Shown here piece by piece: positions 7,189 to 17,002 of a stretch of DNA of 64,000 nucleotides. Location: positions 1 through 64,000 of the forward strand of contig JBBQJW010000015.1 of assembly GCA_038326325.1 (NCBI GenBank), given 5' to 3'. Under the pieces are notes generated by a model. It saw nothing but the letters and a program-made list of their open reading frames with translations, had not been told where the DNA came from and searched no databases. Each line of letters opens with the position of its first letter. Position 1 is the stretch's first letter. The DNA is from UBA10324 sp038326325. Its GTDB lineage: Bacteria; Bacteroidota; Bacteroidia; Chitinophagales; UBA10324. A program made the position numbers and the translations under genes.

Positions 7189-10100
7189 TCAATTCAACAC
7201 CAACTCCATTTCATTTTGCCTGTTGATGTATTTCAGAAACAGATCATCATAAGCCACACGCAATTGCTGATTGTTGAATGAAAGTTTCAGGTCGTCTTCC
7301 AAATCATCCACTTGAATAAGAAGAGGAACAGTGCCTTTGAATGTGGTTTGAATTGCCTGCACTTTTTTTATAAAAGCATCGTTAACATTTTCGAGCTCGA
7401 CTTTGAGCACCAATTTTTTCACCATCTTCTGCCTTACATCTTCAAGCAATTCGAAAGATGTTACACTCAGTTCAAACTGGTCAGGTAAATCGCGCTTCTC
7501 TCTGTACTTGCCGCGCAGCATCACCAACTGACCGGGTGCTTCAAAATATTTTCGGGTATCGAGATAAGTTTTGGTGAAAACAGAAACGGAAATTTCTCCA
7601 TCAAAATCTTCGAGCTTGAATGAGCCATAAGGATTTCCATTCTGCGCAATGCGGTGATTCACTTCTGAAATTAATCCGACTAATGTCACATCCTGATTTT
7701 TAAATTGCTCCAGATTCGCAATAGAACAGGAACGAAAAGTATTCACCTCACGACTGTAATTATCCAATGGATGCCCACTCAGATAAATACCTGTTGATTC
7801 TTTTTCCTTGTGCAGTTTCTCAATCGGGTGAAGTGGCTCCACTTCAGGAAATGTCGGTTCCTTGGGTTCATCGTGTTTTTCTTCTTCACCAAACAACGAA
7901 GCCCCAATTTGTTTTTTTCCTTTCTCATTTCCAACACCCGCAAACCTGAATGCCTTCTCAATCATGTTTACTTTTTCTCCGGGTGGAGTTGCGAAATATT
8001 GCGCACGATGTACTCCTTCAAAACAATCGAAAGCGCCTGCGTACACAAGCGATTCCAATAATTTTTTGTTTACTCCCTTTCCTCCTATTCGTCGTGCAAT
8101 GTCGAAGATGCCTTTGTACTCGCCGTTGAGTTTTCTTTCTTCCACTAAAGTTTTCACGGCTGCTTCCCCTACACCTTTCACCGCAGTGAGAGCAAACCGA
8201 ATGTCATCGTGTCGCGTTGTAAAAACTTCTTCACTCTCATTAATATCAGGTCCTAATGTTTTTATTCCAATGCGTTTGCAGTCGCTCAGAAATTTTTGCA
8301 TCTCCTCCACACTCGTCATGTTATGCGTGAGCGCGCTCGCCATGAACTCCGAAGGATAATGAGCTTTCAAATAAGAAGTATGAAAAGCAATAACAGCATA
8401 AGCCACCGAGTGCGAGCGGTTAAATCCATACTCAGCAAATTTTTCCATCGTATCGAAAATATCGTTCGCTTCCTGTTCGCTGCATCCGTTTATCAAAGCA
8501 CCCGCTGTAAAAATCACGCGGTGCTTCTGCATCTCCTCCATATTTTTCTTTCCCATCGCTTTACGCAAAATATCCGCTTTGCCTAAAGTATAGTCCGCCA
8601 TCTTCTGCGCCACCTGCATGATCTGCTCCTGATACACCATGATTCCGAAAGTGGGTTCAAGAATTTCTTTGAGCATCTCGTGCGGATACACAATTGGTTT
8701 TCTTCCGTGCTTGCGGTCAATGTATTCAGGAATATTTCCCATCGGACCCGGACGATACAATGCATTCATCGCAATCAGGTCTTCGATGTTTGTTGGTTTC
8801 AGCATCTTCAAATACTCCCGCATTCCTTTCGACTCAAACTGAAACACACCGGTCATTTCTCCTCGTTGAAACAGTTCTAAAGTTTTCGAGTCATCAAGTG
8901 GAATTTTATCAAGGTCAATTTCCACATCATGATTTTGTTTGATGAACTTCAATGCATCCTGCAGAATCGAAAGTGTTTTCAAACCGAGAAAATCCATCTT
9001 CAGCATTCCGGCATTCTCAATATATTTTCCGGAATATTGTGTCACCAATAAATCTGCATCCTTCTTCACCATCACCGGAATGTATTCGCGCAAATCACTC
9101 GGAGCAATAATGATTCCTGCCGCGTGAACACCAGAGTGGCGCGAACAACCTTCGAGCGTTTCGGCAATGCGCAATGTTTTTTCTACAAGTGGCGATGAAG
9201 GATTTTTTTTAAGCTCAAATAATTCCTTGCTCTCTTTATAAGCTCTCGAAAAACTCATGCCCGGAGTTTCAGGAATCATTTTCGCAATTCGGTTTGCTTC
9301 CATCAGCGGAAGTCCGAGTACACGCGATACATCTTTAACCGCCATCTTTGGCGCCATGGTTCCGAAGGTGATGATTTGCGCCACCTGATTTTTTCCGTAC
9401 TTGTTCACCACATAATCAATCACTTTCTGCCTGCCGTTGTCATCAAAATCAATATCCATATCAGGCATGCTCACCCGCTCCGGATTTAAAAACCGCTCGA
9501 ACAGCAAACGATATTTTATAGGATCAATGTTGGTGATGCCGATGCAATAAGCAACCGCAGAGCCGGCGGCAGAACCACGACCAGGACCAACCGCTACATT
9601 TAATTTTTTTGCCGCGTCAATAAAATCCTGAACGATTAAAAAGTAACCGGCGAATTTCATATCGCTGATAACTTTCAATTCATATTCCAATCGCGAACGC
9701 ACTTCTTCATTGATTTCACCGTAACGGTTTTTCGCCCCTGCAAAAGTTAAATGTGTGAGATACGCCAACTGATCGGTAAAATCTTCAGGCACCTGATATG
9801 CGGGTAATAAAATCTCACGGGCTAATTTCAGATTAGTGATTTTCGAAATCACTTCGTTTGTATTATCAAGTGCTTCAGGTAAATCGGCAAATAGAATTTT
9901 CATTTCTAGTTGTGTCTTGAAATAAAACTGATTGCCCTGAAAGCGCATTCGCTTTGCGTCATTAAAATCCTTTCCGGTTTGCAGGCACAATAAAATATCC
10001 TGCGCTTCCGCATCTGCTTCATCCACATAATGCGAATCGTTAGTGGCAATCATTTTCACATTGTACTTCGCAGCCCACCTCACTAATATTTCATTCACCT

Positions 10101-10635
10101 TATCCTGTTCAGGAATATCGTGGCGCTGCAATTCGATATAATAATCATCGCCGAAATTTTCGAGCCACCACTTGAATTCCTTTTCACCTTCAGCTTCACC
10201 CACCCGAAGAATCGTGCGCGGAACAATTCCTGCCAGGCAACAACTCGAAGCAATCAATCCATCCTTGTGTTGCAGCAACGCAGCTTTGTCAATGCGCGGC
10301 TTAGTATAAAATCCTTCCATGTACCCGAGCGAACACAACTTCATCAGATTTTTATAACCGGTTTCATCTTTCGCTAAAAGCAATTGATGAAAACGAACAG
10401 CGTCTTTCCGGTCAGCAAGATTGTCGCACAAATAAAATTCGCAACCAATCACCGGGAGCAATCCGTTCTTCTGAGCCGCACTTGCAAACTGAAACACACC
10501 AAACATATTTCCGTGGTCGGTAATGGCAACTGCTTTTTGTTTGTCGGCAACTGCCTTCGCCATCAGTTTATCAATGGAGGAAGCGCCATCGAGCAAAGAA
10601 AATTGCGTATGATTATGTAGGTGAGAAAAATCCAT
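7189..10635 (-). CDS. dnaE: DNA polymerase III alpha subunit
   Basis: 1148 residues, close to the usual 1150-1180. It catalyses replicative DNA synthesis. Domains in order: an N-terminal PHP domain (SHLHNHTQFSLLDGASSIDK, TDHGNMFG) with its His residues present; the polymerase core with PGRGSAAGSAVAYCIG and the catalytic PDMDIDFDD motif near residue 390-400; the LKMDFLGLKTLSIL motif near 550; a helix-hairpin-helix region near 840-870; and an OB-fold (VTLVGLISEVNHRI) near 1010. Retention of the PHP metal ligands is compatible with intrinsic proofreading, which is inference. No intein or frameshift is seen. The gene carries only one TGTWACA motif in 3.4 kb, far below the window average. Confidence 0.98.
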   Translation of the reverse strand: MDFSHLHNHTQFSLLDGASSIDKLMAKAVADKQKAVAITDHGNMFGVFQFASAAQKNGLLPVIGCEFYLCDNLADRKDAVRFHQLLLAKDETGYKNLMKLCSLGYMEGFYTKPRIDKAALLQHKDGLIASSCCLAGIVPRTILRVGEAEGEKEFKWWLENFGDDYYIELQRHDIPEQDKVNEILVRWAAKYNVKMIATNDSHYVDEADAEAQDILLCLQTGKDFNDAKRMRFQGNQFYFKTQLEMKILFADLPEALDNTNEVISKITNLKLAREILLPAYQVPEDFTDQLAYLTHLTFAGAKNRYGEINEEVRSRLEYELKVISDMKFAGYFLIVQDFIDAAKKLNVAVGPGRGSAAGSAVAYCIGITNIDPIKYRLLFERFLNPERVSMPDMDIDFDDNGRQKVIDYVVNKYGKNQVAQIITFGTMAPKMAVKDVSRVLGLPLMEANRIAKMIPETPGMSFSRAYKESKELFELKKNPSSPLVEKTLRIAETLEGCSRHSGVHAAGIIIAPSDLREYIPVMVKKDADLLVTQYSGKYIENAGMLKMDFLGLKTLSILQDALKFIKQNHDVEIDLDKIPLDDSKTLELFQRGEMTGVFQFESKGMREYLKMLKPTNIEDLIAMNALYRPGPMGNIPEYIDRKHGRKPIVYPHEMLKEILEPTFGIMVYQEQIMQVAQKMADYTLGKADILRKAMGKKNMEEMQKHRVIFTAGALINGCSEQEANDIFDTMEKFAEYGFNRSHSVAYAVIAFHTSYLKAHYPSEFMASALTHNMTSVEEMQKFLSDCKRIGIKTLGPDINESEEVFTTRHDDIRFALTAVKGVGEAAVKTLVEERKLNGEYKGIFDIARRIGGKGVNKKLLESLVYAGAFDCFEGVHRAQYFATPPGEKVNMIEKAFRFAGVGNEKGKKQIGASLFGEEEKHDEPKEPTFPEVEPLHPIEKLHKEKESTGIYLSGHPLDNYSREVNTFRSCSIANLEQFKNQDVTLVGLISEVNHRIAQNGNPYGSFKLEDFDGEISVSVFTKTYLDTRKYFEAPGQLVMLRGKYREKRDLPDQFELSVTSFELLEDVRQKMVKKLVLKVELENVNDAFIKKVQAIQTTFKGTVPLLIQVDDLEDDLKLSFNNQQLRVAYDDLFLKYINRQNEMELVLN

Positions 10636-10732
10636 GATGTTGTGGTTGGCAATAATAAAGTTAGCGCACCACTAACTCAATAACATGTTAGTTATAAACT
10701 GGAAATGTGTAAAAGTTTATAGTAGAAAGGTA

Positions 10733-11062
10733 TTATCTCACATTATACCCTTCCGCTTTCAGCAATACAATCACTCTGTCTTTCTGATTTCCCTGAATAA
10801 TTATTTGTCCGTCCTTGGCAGAGCCACCTGTTCCGACTTTCGTTTTTAGAAGTTTGCAAAGCGCTTCAAGCGCGTCAACATTTCCAATAAAACCGTCGAT
10901 GAGCGTAACAGTTTTCCCCGCACGCATTTTCGAATCAAGTTTCACTTGCAACTTTTGCATTTTGGGTGGAAAGGTCTGCTGTGAAGAGGCGTTTTCTTCT
11001 TTGTATTCAAAATTAGCGTTGGTTGAGTAAACAACTCCACTGCGGTTTTTATTCTTGCTCAT
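10733..11062 (-). CDS. SUI1/eIF1-like translation initiation factor
   Basis: 109 residues. The C-terminal half has the SUI1 core: VTLIDGFIGN, ALCKLLKTKVGTGGSAKDGQ and IIIQGNQKDRVIVLLKAEGY. The family includes E. coli YciH and eukaryotic eIF1, which act on start-codon selection at the small ribosomal subunit; the bacterial role is poorly defined. The N-terminal 35 residues are polar and probably disordered. It stands alone between dnaE and the lipid kinase on the same strand. Confidence 0.9.
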   Translation of the reverse strand: MSKNKNRSGVVYSTNANFEYKEENASSQQTFPPKMQKLQVKLDSKMRAGKTVTLIDGFIGNVDALEALCKLLKTKVGTGGSAKDGQIIIQGNQKDRVIVLLKAEGYNVR

Positions 11063-11119
11063 CTTAAGTTAATTAAAAATGAAAAAGTAAAATTTAAAAA
11101 TTTCCTTTCACTGCAAAAT

Positions 11120-11995
11120 CTAGTTAGGCACAATCACTTTCAAAGAACCTTTCAGAATCTGAATCTTCGAAGGACTTTGAATCAGAATCGGGTCGCCATC
11201 TATTTGCGCTTTCATTTCCCCTTCAAAAATTAATTCTGCGTTTTCGGCTTTAAACAATTTTGATTTTGAAAAGCTGTATGATTTGCCTCGCATCACTTTA
11301 ATTAGAAAACCGATTTTTTGCAAAGGAGAAATTTGCGACACGAGAAAAAATTCAAGCAAGCCATCTTCCACAGAAGCATCAGGCACCAACCGAAAATTAT
11401 ATCCAAACTGATTCGCATTGCACGCGCTGATGAAGAAAAACGGTTCGTTGATTTTCTTTCCTGAAACTTCGACGCTGACTGTTACAGCTTTCGATGAAAT
11501 AAAATTAGTGGTGATGTGTTGCGCGTAAGCGAGCAATCCGCGAAACGAACTTCCATGATGCGAGTGAATGACATCCGCCAGAAAACCCACTCCGCAATTG
11601 CTCAAGAACAAATGTTCATTCAACATTCCGGTATCAATCGAAATTACTTTCCCTGTAAAAATATTTTCAATCGCTTTTCCCGCGTTCAGTGAAATCCCTA
11701 AATGACGAGCCAATCCATTTCCGCTTCCAACCGGAATAATTCCCAATGAAGTATTCGTGTTCAATAAATTTTTCGCGATCACATTCGCCGTGCCATCGCC
11801 GCCCGCCGCGACTATCGTCGAAGCATTATCTGTTACGGCTTGTTTTACTTTCTGCTCAACATCAACTGCGTTTTGCCAGAAATCAATTTCAATTTTCTGA
11901 TTGTATTTCGCCGCATTCTTTTCAATCAGTGCGAGCAAATTTTTTTTAGAACCAACACCCGATTTCCTGTTAATGAGAAATAAAACTTTGCTCAT
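11120..11995 (-). CDS. Diacylglycerol kinase-family lipid kinase
   Basis: 291 residues. The catalytic DAGK domain is clear: MSKVLFLINRKSG at the N-terminus, the nucleotide-binding AAGGDGTANVIAKNL near residue 63-77, then GIIPVGSGNGLARHLGI near 90-105, and the C-terminal GQ-type beta-domain with AQIDGDPI near 265. This is the YegS/DgkB/sphingosine-kinase-like family, which phosphorylates diacylglycerol or related lipids at the inner membrane face. The gene overlaps the upstream LTA-synthase-like gene by 4 nt (ATGA), so the two are translationally coupled. The exact lipid substrate is not visible. Confidence 0.9.
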   Translation of the reverse strand: MSKVLFLINRKSGVGSKKNLLALIEKNAAKYNQKIEIDFWQNAVDVEQKVKQAVTDNASTIVAAGGDGTANVIAKNLLNTNTSLGIIPVGSGNGLARHLGISLNAGKAIENIFTGKVISIDTGMLNEHLFLSNCGVGFLADVIHSHHGSSFRGLLAYAQHITTNFISSKAVTVSVEVSGKKINEPFFFISACNANQFGYNFRLVPDASVEDGLLEFFLVSQISPLQKIGFLIKVMRGKSYSFSKSKLFKAENAELIFEGEMKAQIDGDPILIQSPSKIQILKGSLKVIVPN

Positions 11996-13902
11996 CGCTT
12001 TGATAAAGTATTGTGAATGACGGATGAATTGAACACCTGAATGTATGATTCAATTTGCTCAGAAAGTTTTAGTGTAACAGATGGTTGTTCCTTCACTAAA
12101 TTATTTTTCAAAAACGGGTCACGAATATAATCGTATAGCTCGACCGGATTTTCTCCATCGAACTGTAAACTGAAATGACCATCCACAATCTGAAAAATAT
12201 TTCCAAGTGAACTGATTGCAACTCTGTCATTCTGTTTTTCAAACATGCTTTGCCCGAACGAAATAAATTTTCCTTCATAGCCAACCATGTTTAAAACAGT
12301 TGGTAAAATATCAATCTGCTGAACCACTTCGTCGTTTCTTCCCTTCAATAAATTATTTCCAGGCTGAAATAAAACAATCGGAATGCGATACATGCCCGTT
12401 CGAGTTTTATAATACTCATCCGTAGTTGGTCCGGTATGGTCAGCAGTGATGACAAAGAGTGTGTTGTTATACCACGGTTGTTGCGAAGCAGTTTTGAAAA
12501 ATTGTCGCAATGAATAATCCGTGTACTGTATCACTTCTTCAATCGGTTCTTTTCCCACTTTGAATTTTTCTTTGTACTGTTCGGGAATCGTGAACGGATG
12601 ATGCGAGGTCAAAGAAAATATCGCTCCCAAAAAAGGTTGCCGCATTTCACTCAACTTAGTAGAGAAATACTGAAAGAATGGTTCATCAAAAATTCCCCAC
12701 ACTTTATCATCGTCAACGGGATTGGGATATTCATTTTTTCCGAAGTACGAATCAAAACCAGAACTCTTAATGTAACGGTCAAAGTTCATCGTACCGTCTG
12801 AACCACCATGAAAAAACGCGGTGCTATATCCCATCTCTTTCAGGTAAGTCGCCATGCTGTTCATTTTCAAATTAGGATAAGTACCATAATTTAAAAGAGG
12901 CTCGTTCACCAAACCGGGAACGGAAGACAGAACCGCGGGAATTCCTTCAATGGATTTTTTTCCATTGGCCCAAGCGTCGGTGAAAACCATTCCTTCATTC
13001 ATTAGTGAATCAAGGAAAGGAGTGTATCCATCATTGCCGTTCAAGTAACCGCTGTATTCTCTTGAAAAACTTTCAAGAATAATGACGACCACATTTAATT
13101 TTTTCTTTTCCAGATTATAAACGCAAGTTGAATTTCCGTTGAAGGATTGAGCGATGTTACACTTGCTCTTGACAACATCTTCACCCAAGTATTTTTTCTC
13201 TTCTAATTTTTTATGCTCCAATGAATAAAGCAAAGTGAAAGAAGTGTTCTGAGCCAGCGCGTTTAAAGAAGTCGGGAAATGTATATCACCGCTATTCGGA
13301 TTAAATGATTGCGTTTGAATTCCTCCTCTGGCGGCGATGAATAAAAATGAAACTAATGTCAATGAAGAAATCAATTTCGTCCTGTTGAATAAATTAGCGG
13401 GGAGTTGAATTGGATTCCTGTTCCATGTTTTGCGATATAAAAATTCAGCGAACAGAAACATCGCGATTAACATCAACAGCAGGTACCAGAAATCACGAAT
13501 GAACGCGGGCATGAGCGTTGGTGCGTCGTGCTCCATGAATACGATGTCGCTAGTGATTCGTTTGAATGAATATCTGAAGTAAGCGAAGTCCGATGCTTCA
13601 AAAATTAACGCTACACTATTGATGAAATAGAATAAAATTCTCAGAACAGCCTGATAAATTTTCGTTTCCCAGAATTTATTCGGCAACAGGTGTAACACTA
13701 TGAACAAACAGTTCAGCGTCACAATCGCTGAAACATCATACCTGATTCCGTAGATGAATATCCAGCAACCTTCAGAAAAAGAAATAGTCGGAAATAAAAT
13801 TGAGTTGAAGAGATAAAACAACATTCGACAGATCGAATAAAGCAACAACAATATGCCGAGTCGCTTCAGCAGAATAATTATATGTTGAATCTCTTTAAAC
13901 AC
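11992..13902 (-). CDS. LTA synthase-family membrane sulfatase
   Basis: 636 residues from a GTG at 13902; no ATG lies near. Five hydrophobic segments fill roughly residues 8-165, followed by a large periplasmic alkaline-phosphatase-superfamily domain. Metal and active-site motifs are present: VVVIILESFSREYSGY near 275, NGKKSIEGIPAVLSS carrying the likely nucleophile, HGGSDGTMNFD, and TADHTGPTTDEYYKTRTGMY. The layout matches LtaS, OpgB and related phosphoglycerol transferases. Gram-negative Bacteroidota lack lipoteichoic acid, so a phosphoglycerol or phosphoethanolamine transfer onto another envelope glycan or lipid is more likely. Coupling with a lipid kinase supports this: LTA synthesis in Firmicutes releases diacylglycerol that a kinase recycles. 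Confidence 0.88.
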   Translation of the reverse strand: MFKEIQHIIILLKRLGILLLLYSICRMLFYLFNSILFPTISFSEGCWIFIYGIRYDVSAIVTLNCLFIVLHLLPNKFWETKIYQAVLRILFYFINSVALIFEASDFAYFRYSFKRITSDIVFMEHDAPTLMPAFIRDFWYLLLMLIAMFLFAEFLYRKTWNRNPIQLPANLFNRTKLISSLTLVSFLFIAARGGIQTQSFNPNSGDIHFPTSLNALAQNTSFTLLYSLEHKKLEEKKYLGEDVVKSKCNIAQSFNGNSTCVYNLEKKKLNVVVIILESFSREYSGYLNGNDGYTPFLDSLMNEGMVFTDAWANGKKSIEGIPAVLSSVPGLVNEPLLNYGTYPNLKMNSMATYLKEMGYSTAFFHGGSDGTMNFDRYIKSSGFDSYFGKNEYPNPVDDDKVWGIFDEPFFQYFSTKLSEMRQPFLGAIFSLTSHHPFTIPEQYKEKFKVGKEPIEEVIQYTDYSLRQFFKTASQQPWYNNTLFVITADHTGPTTDEYYKTRTGMYRIPIVLFQPGNNLLKGRNDEVVQQIDILPTVLNMVGYEGKFISFGQSMFEKQNDRVAISSLGNIFQIVDGHFSLQFDGENPVELYDYIRDPFLKNNLVKEQPSVTLKLSEQIESYIQVFNSSVIHNTLSKR

Positions 13903-13951
13903 TTTCAGTTTTGAAAAGCGAAAAGTAATAGAGAAAAATCGTTGGGTGAAT

Positions 13952-14788
13952 TTACTTCACCGCCTTCAAACTCAAATCAAGACTTGTGTAACTGTGCGTG
14001 AGCGCGCCAACGGAAATAAAATCAACTCCGGTTTCGGCATATGCGCGAATGGTTTCCAATGTAATTCCACCTGAAACTTCCGTTTCAAATTTTCCATCAA
14101 TTATTTTCAACGCTTCGCGAATTAATTCAGGAGAAAAATTATCAAGCATAATCCGATTTACATTTCCCATCGCTATCACCTGTTTCACTTCATCCAGATT
14201 TCTGGTTTCTATTTCAATCGGGATTTGTAAATTATTTTCTTTCAGATATTGATTCGCCTTTTCAATCGCTTGTGTAATTCCCCCGGCATAATCAACATGA
14301 TTATCCTTTATCAGAATCATGTCATACAAACCAAAACGATGATTTTCGCCGCCACCGATTTTCACCGCCCACTTTTCAGCAGCACGAAACAGCGGAGTGG
14401 TTTTTCGCGTGTCAAGAATTTTCGCATTGTTTCCTTCAATGGCTTTCACAAATCGCTGAGTCAGTGTCGCAATGCCACTCATGCGTTGCATACAATTCAA
14501 TACCAATCTTTCGCACGAAAGAATATTTCTTTCTTCACCAACAACTTCTAAAATTTTATCGCCTTTTTTTATCGGTGAACCGTCGTGAACAAGAACTGTT
14601 ACACTCAACGATTCATCAAAATACCAGAAAATCATTTGAGCCAATTCCACTCCCGCGATAACGCCGTCATCCTTCGCCCATAAAATGGCTTTACCAATCT
14701 GGCCCTCAGGAATCGTGGAAAGAGAAGTGTGGTCGCCTTCGCGAATATCCTCTTCAAAAGCGGCTGTAATAAATTCTTTCCAGTCCAC
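13952..14788 (-). CDS. nadC: Nicotinate-nucleotide pyrophosphorylase (carboxylating)
   Basis: 278 residues from a GTG at 14788. It converts quinolinate and PRPP to nicotinate mononucleotide, CO2 and pyrophosphate in de novo NAD synthesis. Motifs visible are CMQRMSGIATLTQRFV near residue 103, ILDTRKTTPLFRAAEKWAVK, GGGENHRFGLYDMILIKDNH, EIETRNLDEV, MLDNFSPE and the C-terminal EVSGGITLETIRAYAETGVD and ISVGALTHS. Length is typical. The GTG directly abuts the stop codon of the upstream DUF4783 gene, so both are one transcript. Confidence 0.96.
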   Translation of the reverse strand: MDWKEFITAAFEEDIREGDHTSLSTIPEGQIGKAILWAKDDGVIAGVELAQMIFWYFDESLSVTVLVHDGSPIKKGDKILEVVGEERNILSCERLVLNCMQRMSGIATLTQRFVKAIEGNNAKILDTRKTTPLFRAAEKWAVKIGGGENHRFGLYDMILIKDNHVDYAGGITQAIEKANQYLKENNLQIPIEIETRNLDEVKQVIAMGNVNRIMLDNFSPELIREALKIIDGKFETEVSGGITLETIRAYAETGVDFISVGALTHSYTSLDLSLKAVK

Positions 14789-15184
14789 TTATTGTTTTTC
14801 AAAACGAAGTTCCTTAATCAGGCTCACTCCTGTTTTATTACGAACTAAAAAATAAACTCGGAACGAACCACCGCTGCTCGCCATTGTACCAATTCCATAT
14901 TGAGAACCTTCGGCGGAAGTGCCGCGATGAATTAAACTGAACGATGTAATAGGATATTTTAAAAAGAAATCGCGAACCACCATTTGCGCCTGCGCCTTGC
15001 TGTAAACAGATTCCTTATCAAGAATGGTTACATCAACACTCGCGTCAAAATATTCTGACAATGCAACCGCATTTCCGCTTCTGATAGTGGAGCCAATAGT
15101 GTCGAGCACATCAGCGGAACTAACCAATTTAACGGCTGAGAAAAGAATCGTAAGTGTAAACGCAATCGAGATTAGCTTTTTCAT
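14789..15184 (-). CDS. DUF4783 family exported protein
   Basis: 131 residues from the ATG at 15184, which gives MKKLISIAFTLTILFSAVKL, a good signal peptide. An upstream in-frame ATG at 15220 would add 12 unlikely residues. The mature part (LSEYFDASVDVTILDKESVY, AQMVVRDFFLKYP, GSFRVYFLVRNK) looks like an NTF2-like fold, typical of DUF4783. This Bacteroidota family is regularly found just before nadC, as here with zero spacing. Function unknown; probably periplasmic. Confidence 0.85.
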   Translation of the reverse strand: MKKLISIAFTLTILFSAVKLVSSADVLDTIGSTIRSGNAVALSEYFDASVDVTILDKESVYSKAQAQMVVRDFFLKYPITSFSLIHRGTSAEGSQYGIGTMASSGGSFRVYFLVRNKTGVSLIKELRFEKQ

Positions 15185-15259
15185 TTTTATTAGAGGAGAG
15201 TTTCTGTGTTTATGAATCATGCTCTTAAAACCAAATTCTTTGCCAACATTCTAATGCAC

Positions 15260-15267
15260 CAAAAATA
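15260..15267 (-). promoter_or_regulatory. Probable -7 box for the DUF4783-nadC transcript
   Basis: On the minus strand this reads TATTTTTG, matching TAnnTTTG. It lies about 75 nt before the ATG at 15184 in the 294-nt divergent spacer shared with gpmI. No convincing -33 element is seen. Confidence 0.4.
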
Positions 15268-15463
15268 GAAAACCATTTCAGTCGCGGAACTTTTCAAAAC
15301 AACATCTTTTTAAACGCTGAATAAATCTTTCCGCTAAAAGATAGAACCCGGATTATCACGATCAATAAAATCAATTATGATTTCAAATCCGCTCCAATTA
15401 TAAAACCATAATGCTCCGCGTTCCTTTCACCATTCACAAATTATCAGCTTTGAATTTTCAGCA

Positions 15464-15471
15464 TAGTTTTG
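15464..15471 (+). promoter_or_regulatory. Probable -7 box for gpmI, giving a near-leaderless mRNA
   Basis: TAGTTTTG matches TAnnTTTG and ends only 7 nt before the gpmI ATG. Transcription from it would start at or within a few bases of the start codon, so the message would have almost no 5' leader. Confidence 0.45.
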
Positions 15472-15478
15472 CGCCTCC

Positions 15479-17002
15479 ATGAAAAAAGCGATACTCATAA
15501 TAATGGATGGATGGGGACACGGACAGTTTCCGGCGGCAGATGCCATTCAACAATCGAAAGCTACTTATGTAAAAAGTTTATACTCTCAGTTTTCAAATAC
15601 TGAACTCAGAACCGATGGCGAAGCGGTTGGATTGCCGGAAGGACAAATGGGAAATTCGGAAGTCGGTCATTTGAATATTGGAGCCGGGCGCGTGGTGTAT
15701 CAGCAACTCGTTCGCATCAACAAAGCCGTTCGCGAAAAAACTTTGGATACAAATGCGGAGTTGCTCAACACTTTAAATTATGCAAAAGCAAAAGATTGCA
15801 ATCTGCATCTCATGGGTTTGGTTTCAAATGGCGGAGTGCATTCTTCCATCAAACATTTGAAAGCGTTGCTTGATATCGCGAAAGAGAATGGTTTGAAAAA
15901 AGTTTTCATTCACGCGTTTACTGATGGTCGTGATGCAGACCCGAAAAGCGGATATGGTTTTATGGAAGACCTGATTGCGCATACAAAAAATTCTGTTGGC
16001 ACAGTTGCAAGTGTAATTGGTCGTTATTATGCGATGGACAGAGATAATCGTTGGGAGCGAGTGAAACTCGCTTACGATTTATTGGTGAACGGAAAAGGAA
16101 AATCCACCGCAAATATTTTACAGTCCATTAAAGATTCATACAACGAAGGTGTAACAGATGAGTTTATAAAACCCAAAATCTGCGTCGATGAGAATGGTGT
16201 AACACTCGCGACTATTAAAGAAGGAGATGCTGTTATCTGTTTTAATTTCAGAACCGACCGTTGTCGTGAAATAACAAAGGCGCTCACGCAACAGGAATTT
16301 CCGGAGCAACAAATGAAGCCGCTGAATCTTCATTATACGACAATGACGATTTACGATCATTCCTTCAAAAATGTAAATAACATTTTCACCAATGAAGATA
16401 TGAGCATGACATTGGGCGAAGTGATTGAGCAACATGGACTGAAACAAATCCGGATTGCCGAGACGGAAAAATATCCGCATGTCACTTTCTTTTTTTCAGG
16501 TGGAAGAGAAAAACCTTTCGAAGGAGAAACGCGCATTATGATTCCTTCACAAAAAGTTGCCACTTATGATTTGAAACCTGAGATGAGCGCCTTTGAAGTG
16601 AAGAATGCTATTGTGACTGAACTGAAAAATAAAAGCGCCGATTTTATTTGTCTGAATTTCGCCAATGCTGATATGGTTGGTCATACAGGAGTTTTTTCTG
16701 CTGTAATGAAAGCAGTTGAAACTGTTGACCAATGTGTGCATGAAGTGGTTGAAACTGCGCTTGATAATGACTACACAATTTTTCTCACTGCTGATCACGG
16801 TAATGCTGAGTATATGATAAACGAAAATGGAACTCCGAATACCGCACACACAAAAAATCCGGTTCCGTTTTTTTTAATTGACCGCAACTATAAACCAAAA
16901 CTAAAATCCGGAAAACTTTCTGACCTCGCTCCAACTATTTTAAAAGTAATGGGCATTGGACAGTCAAAAGAAATGACCGGCGAAATATTAATTCAGGAAT
17001 GA
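15479..17002 (+). CDS. gpmI: 2,3-bisphosphoglycerate-independent phosphoglycerate mutase
   Basis: 507 residues, the usual length. It interconverts 3- and 2-phosphoglycerate in glycolysis and gluconeogenesis using two Mn ions. Visible motifs are LIIMDGWGHGQFPAADAI at the N-terminus, MGNSEVGHLNIGAGRVVYQ with the phosphorylated serine at residue 60, VFIHAFTDGRDADPKSG, YYAMDRDNRWERV, FNFRTDRCREITKAL, FFFSGGREKPFEGE and TADHGNAEYM near the C-terminus. The stop overlaps the ATG of the following lipoprotein gene by 4 nt, so the two are coupled. Confidence 0.97.
   Translation: MKKAILIIMDGWGHGQFPAADAIQQSKATYVKSLYSQFSNTELRTDGEAVGLPEGQMGNSEVGHLNIGAGRVVYQQLVRINKAVREKTLDTNAELLNTLNYAKAKDCNLHLMGLVSNGGVHSSIKHLKALLDIAKENGLKKVFIHAFTDGRDADPKSGYGFMEDLIAHTKNSVGTVASVIGRYYAMDRDNRWERVKLAYDLLVNGKGKSTANILQSIKDSYNEGVTDEFIKPKICVDENGVTLATIKEGDAVICFNFRTDRCREITKALTQQEFPEQQMKPLNLHYTTMTIYDHSFKNVNNIFTNEDMSMTLGEVIEQHGLKQIRIAETEKYPHVTFFFSGGREKPFEGETRIMIPSQKVATYDLKPEMSAFEVKNAIVTELKNKSADFICLNFANADMVGHTGVFSAVMKAVETVDQCVHEVVETALDNDYTIFLTADHGNAEYMINENGTPNTAHTKNPVPFFLIDRNYKPKLKSGKLSDLAPTILKVMGIGQSKEMTGEILIQE

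Noticed and set aside
7862..8359. 165-codon plus-strand open frame, with several shorter ones, inside dnaE
   Set aside because: It runs antisense to a clearly conserved polymerase gene and has no recognisable domain; open frames of this size are expected opposite long genes.
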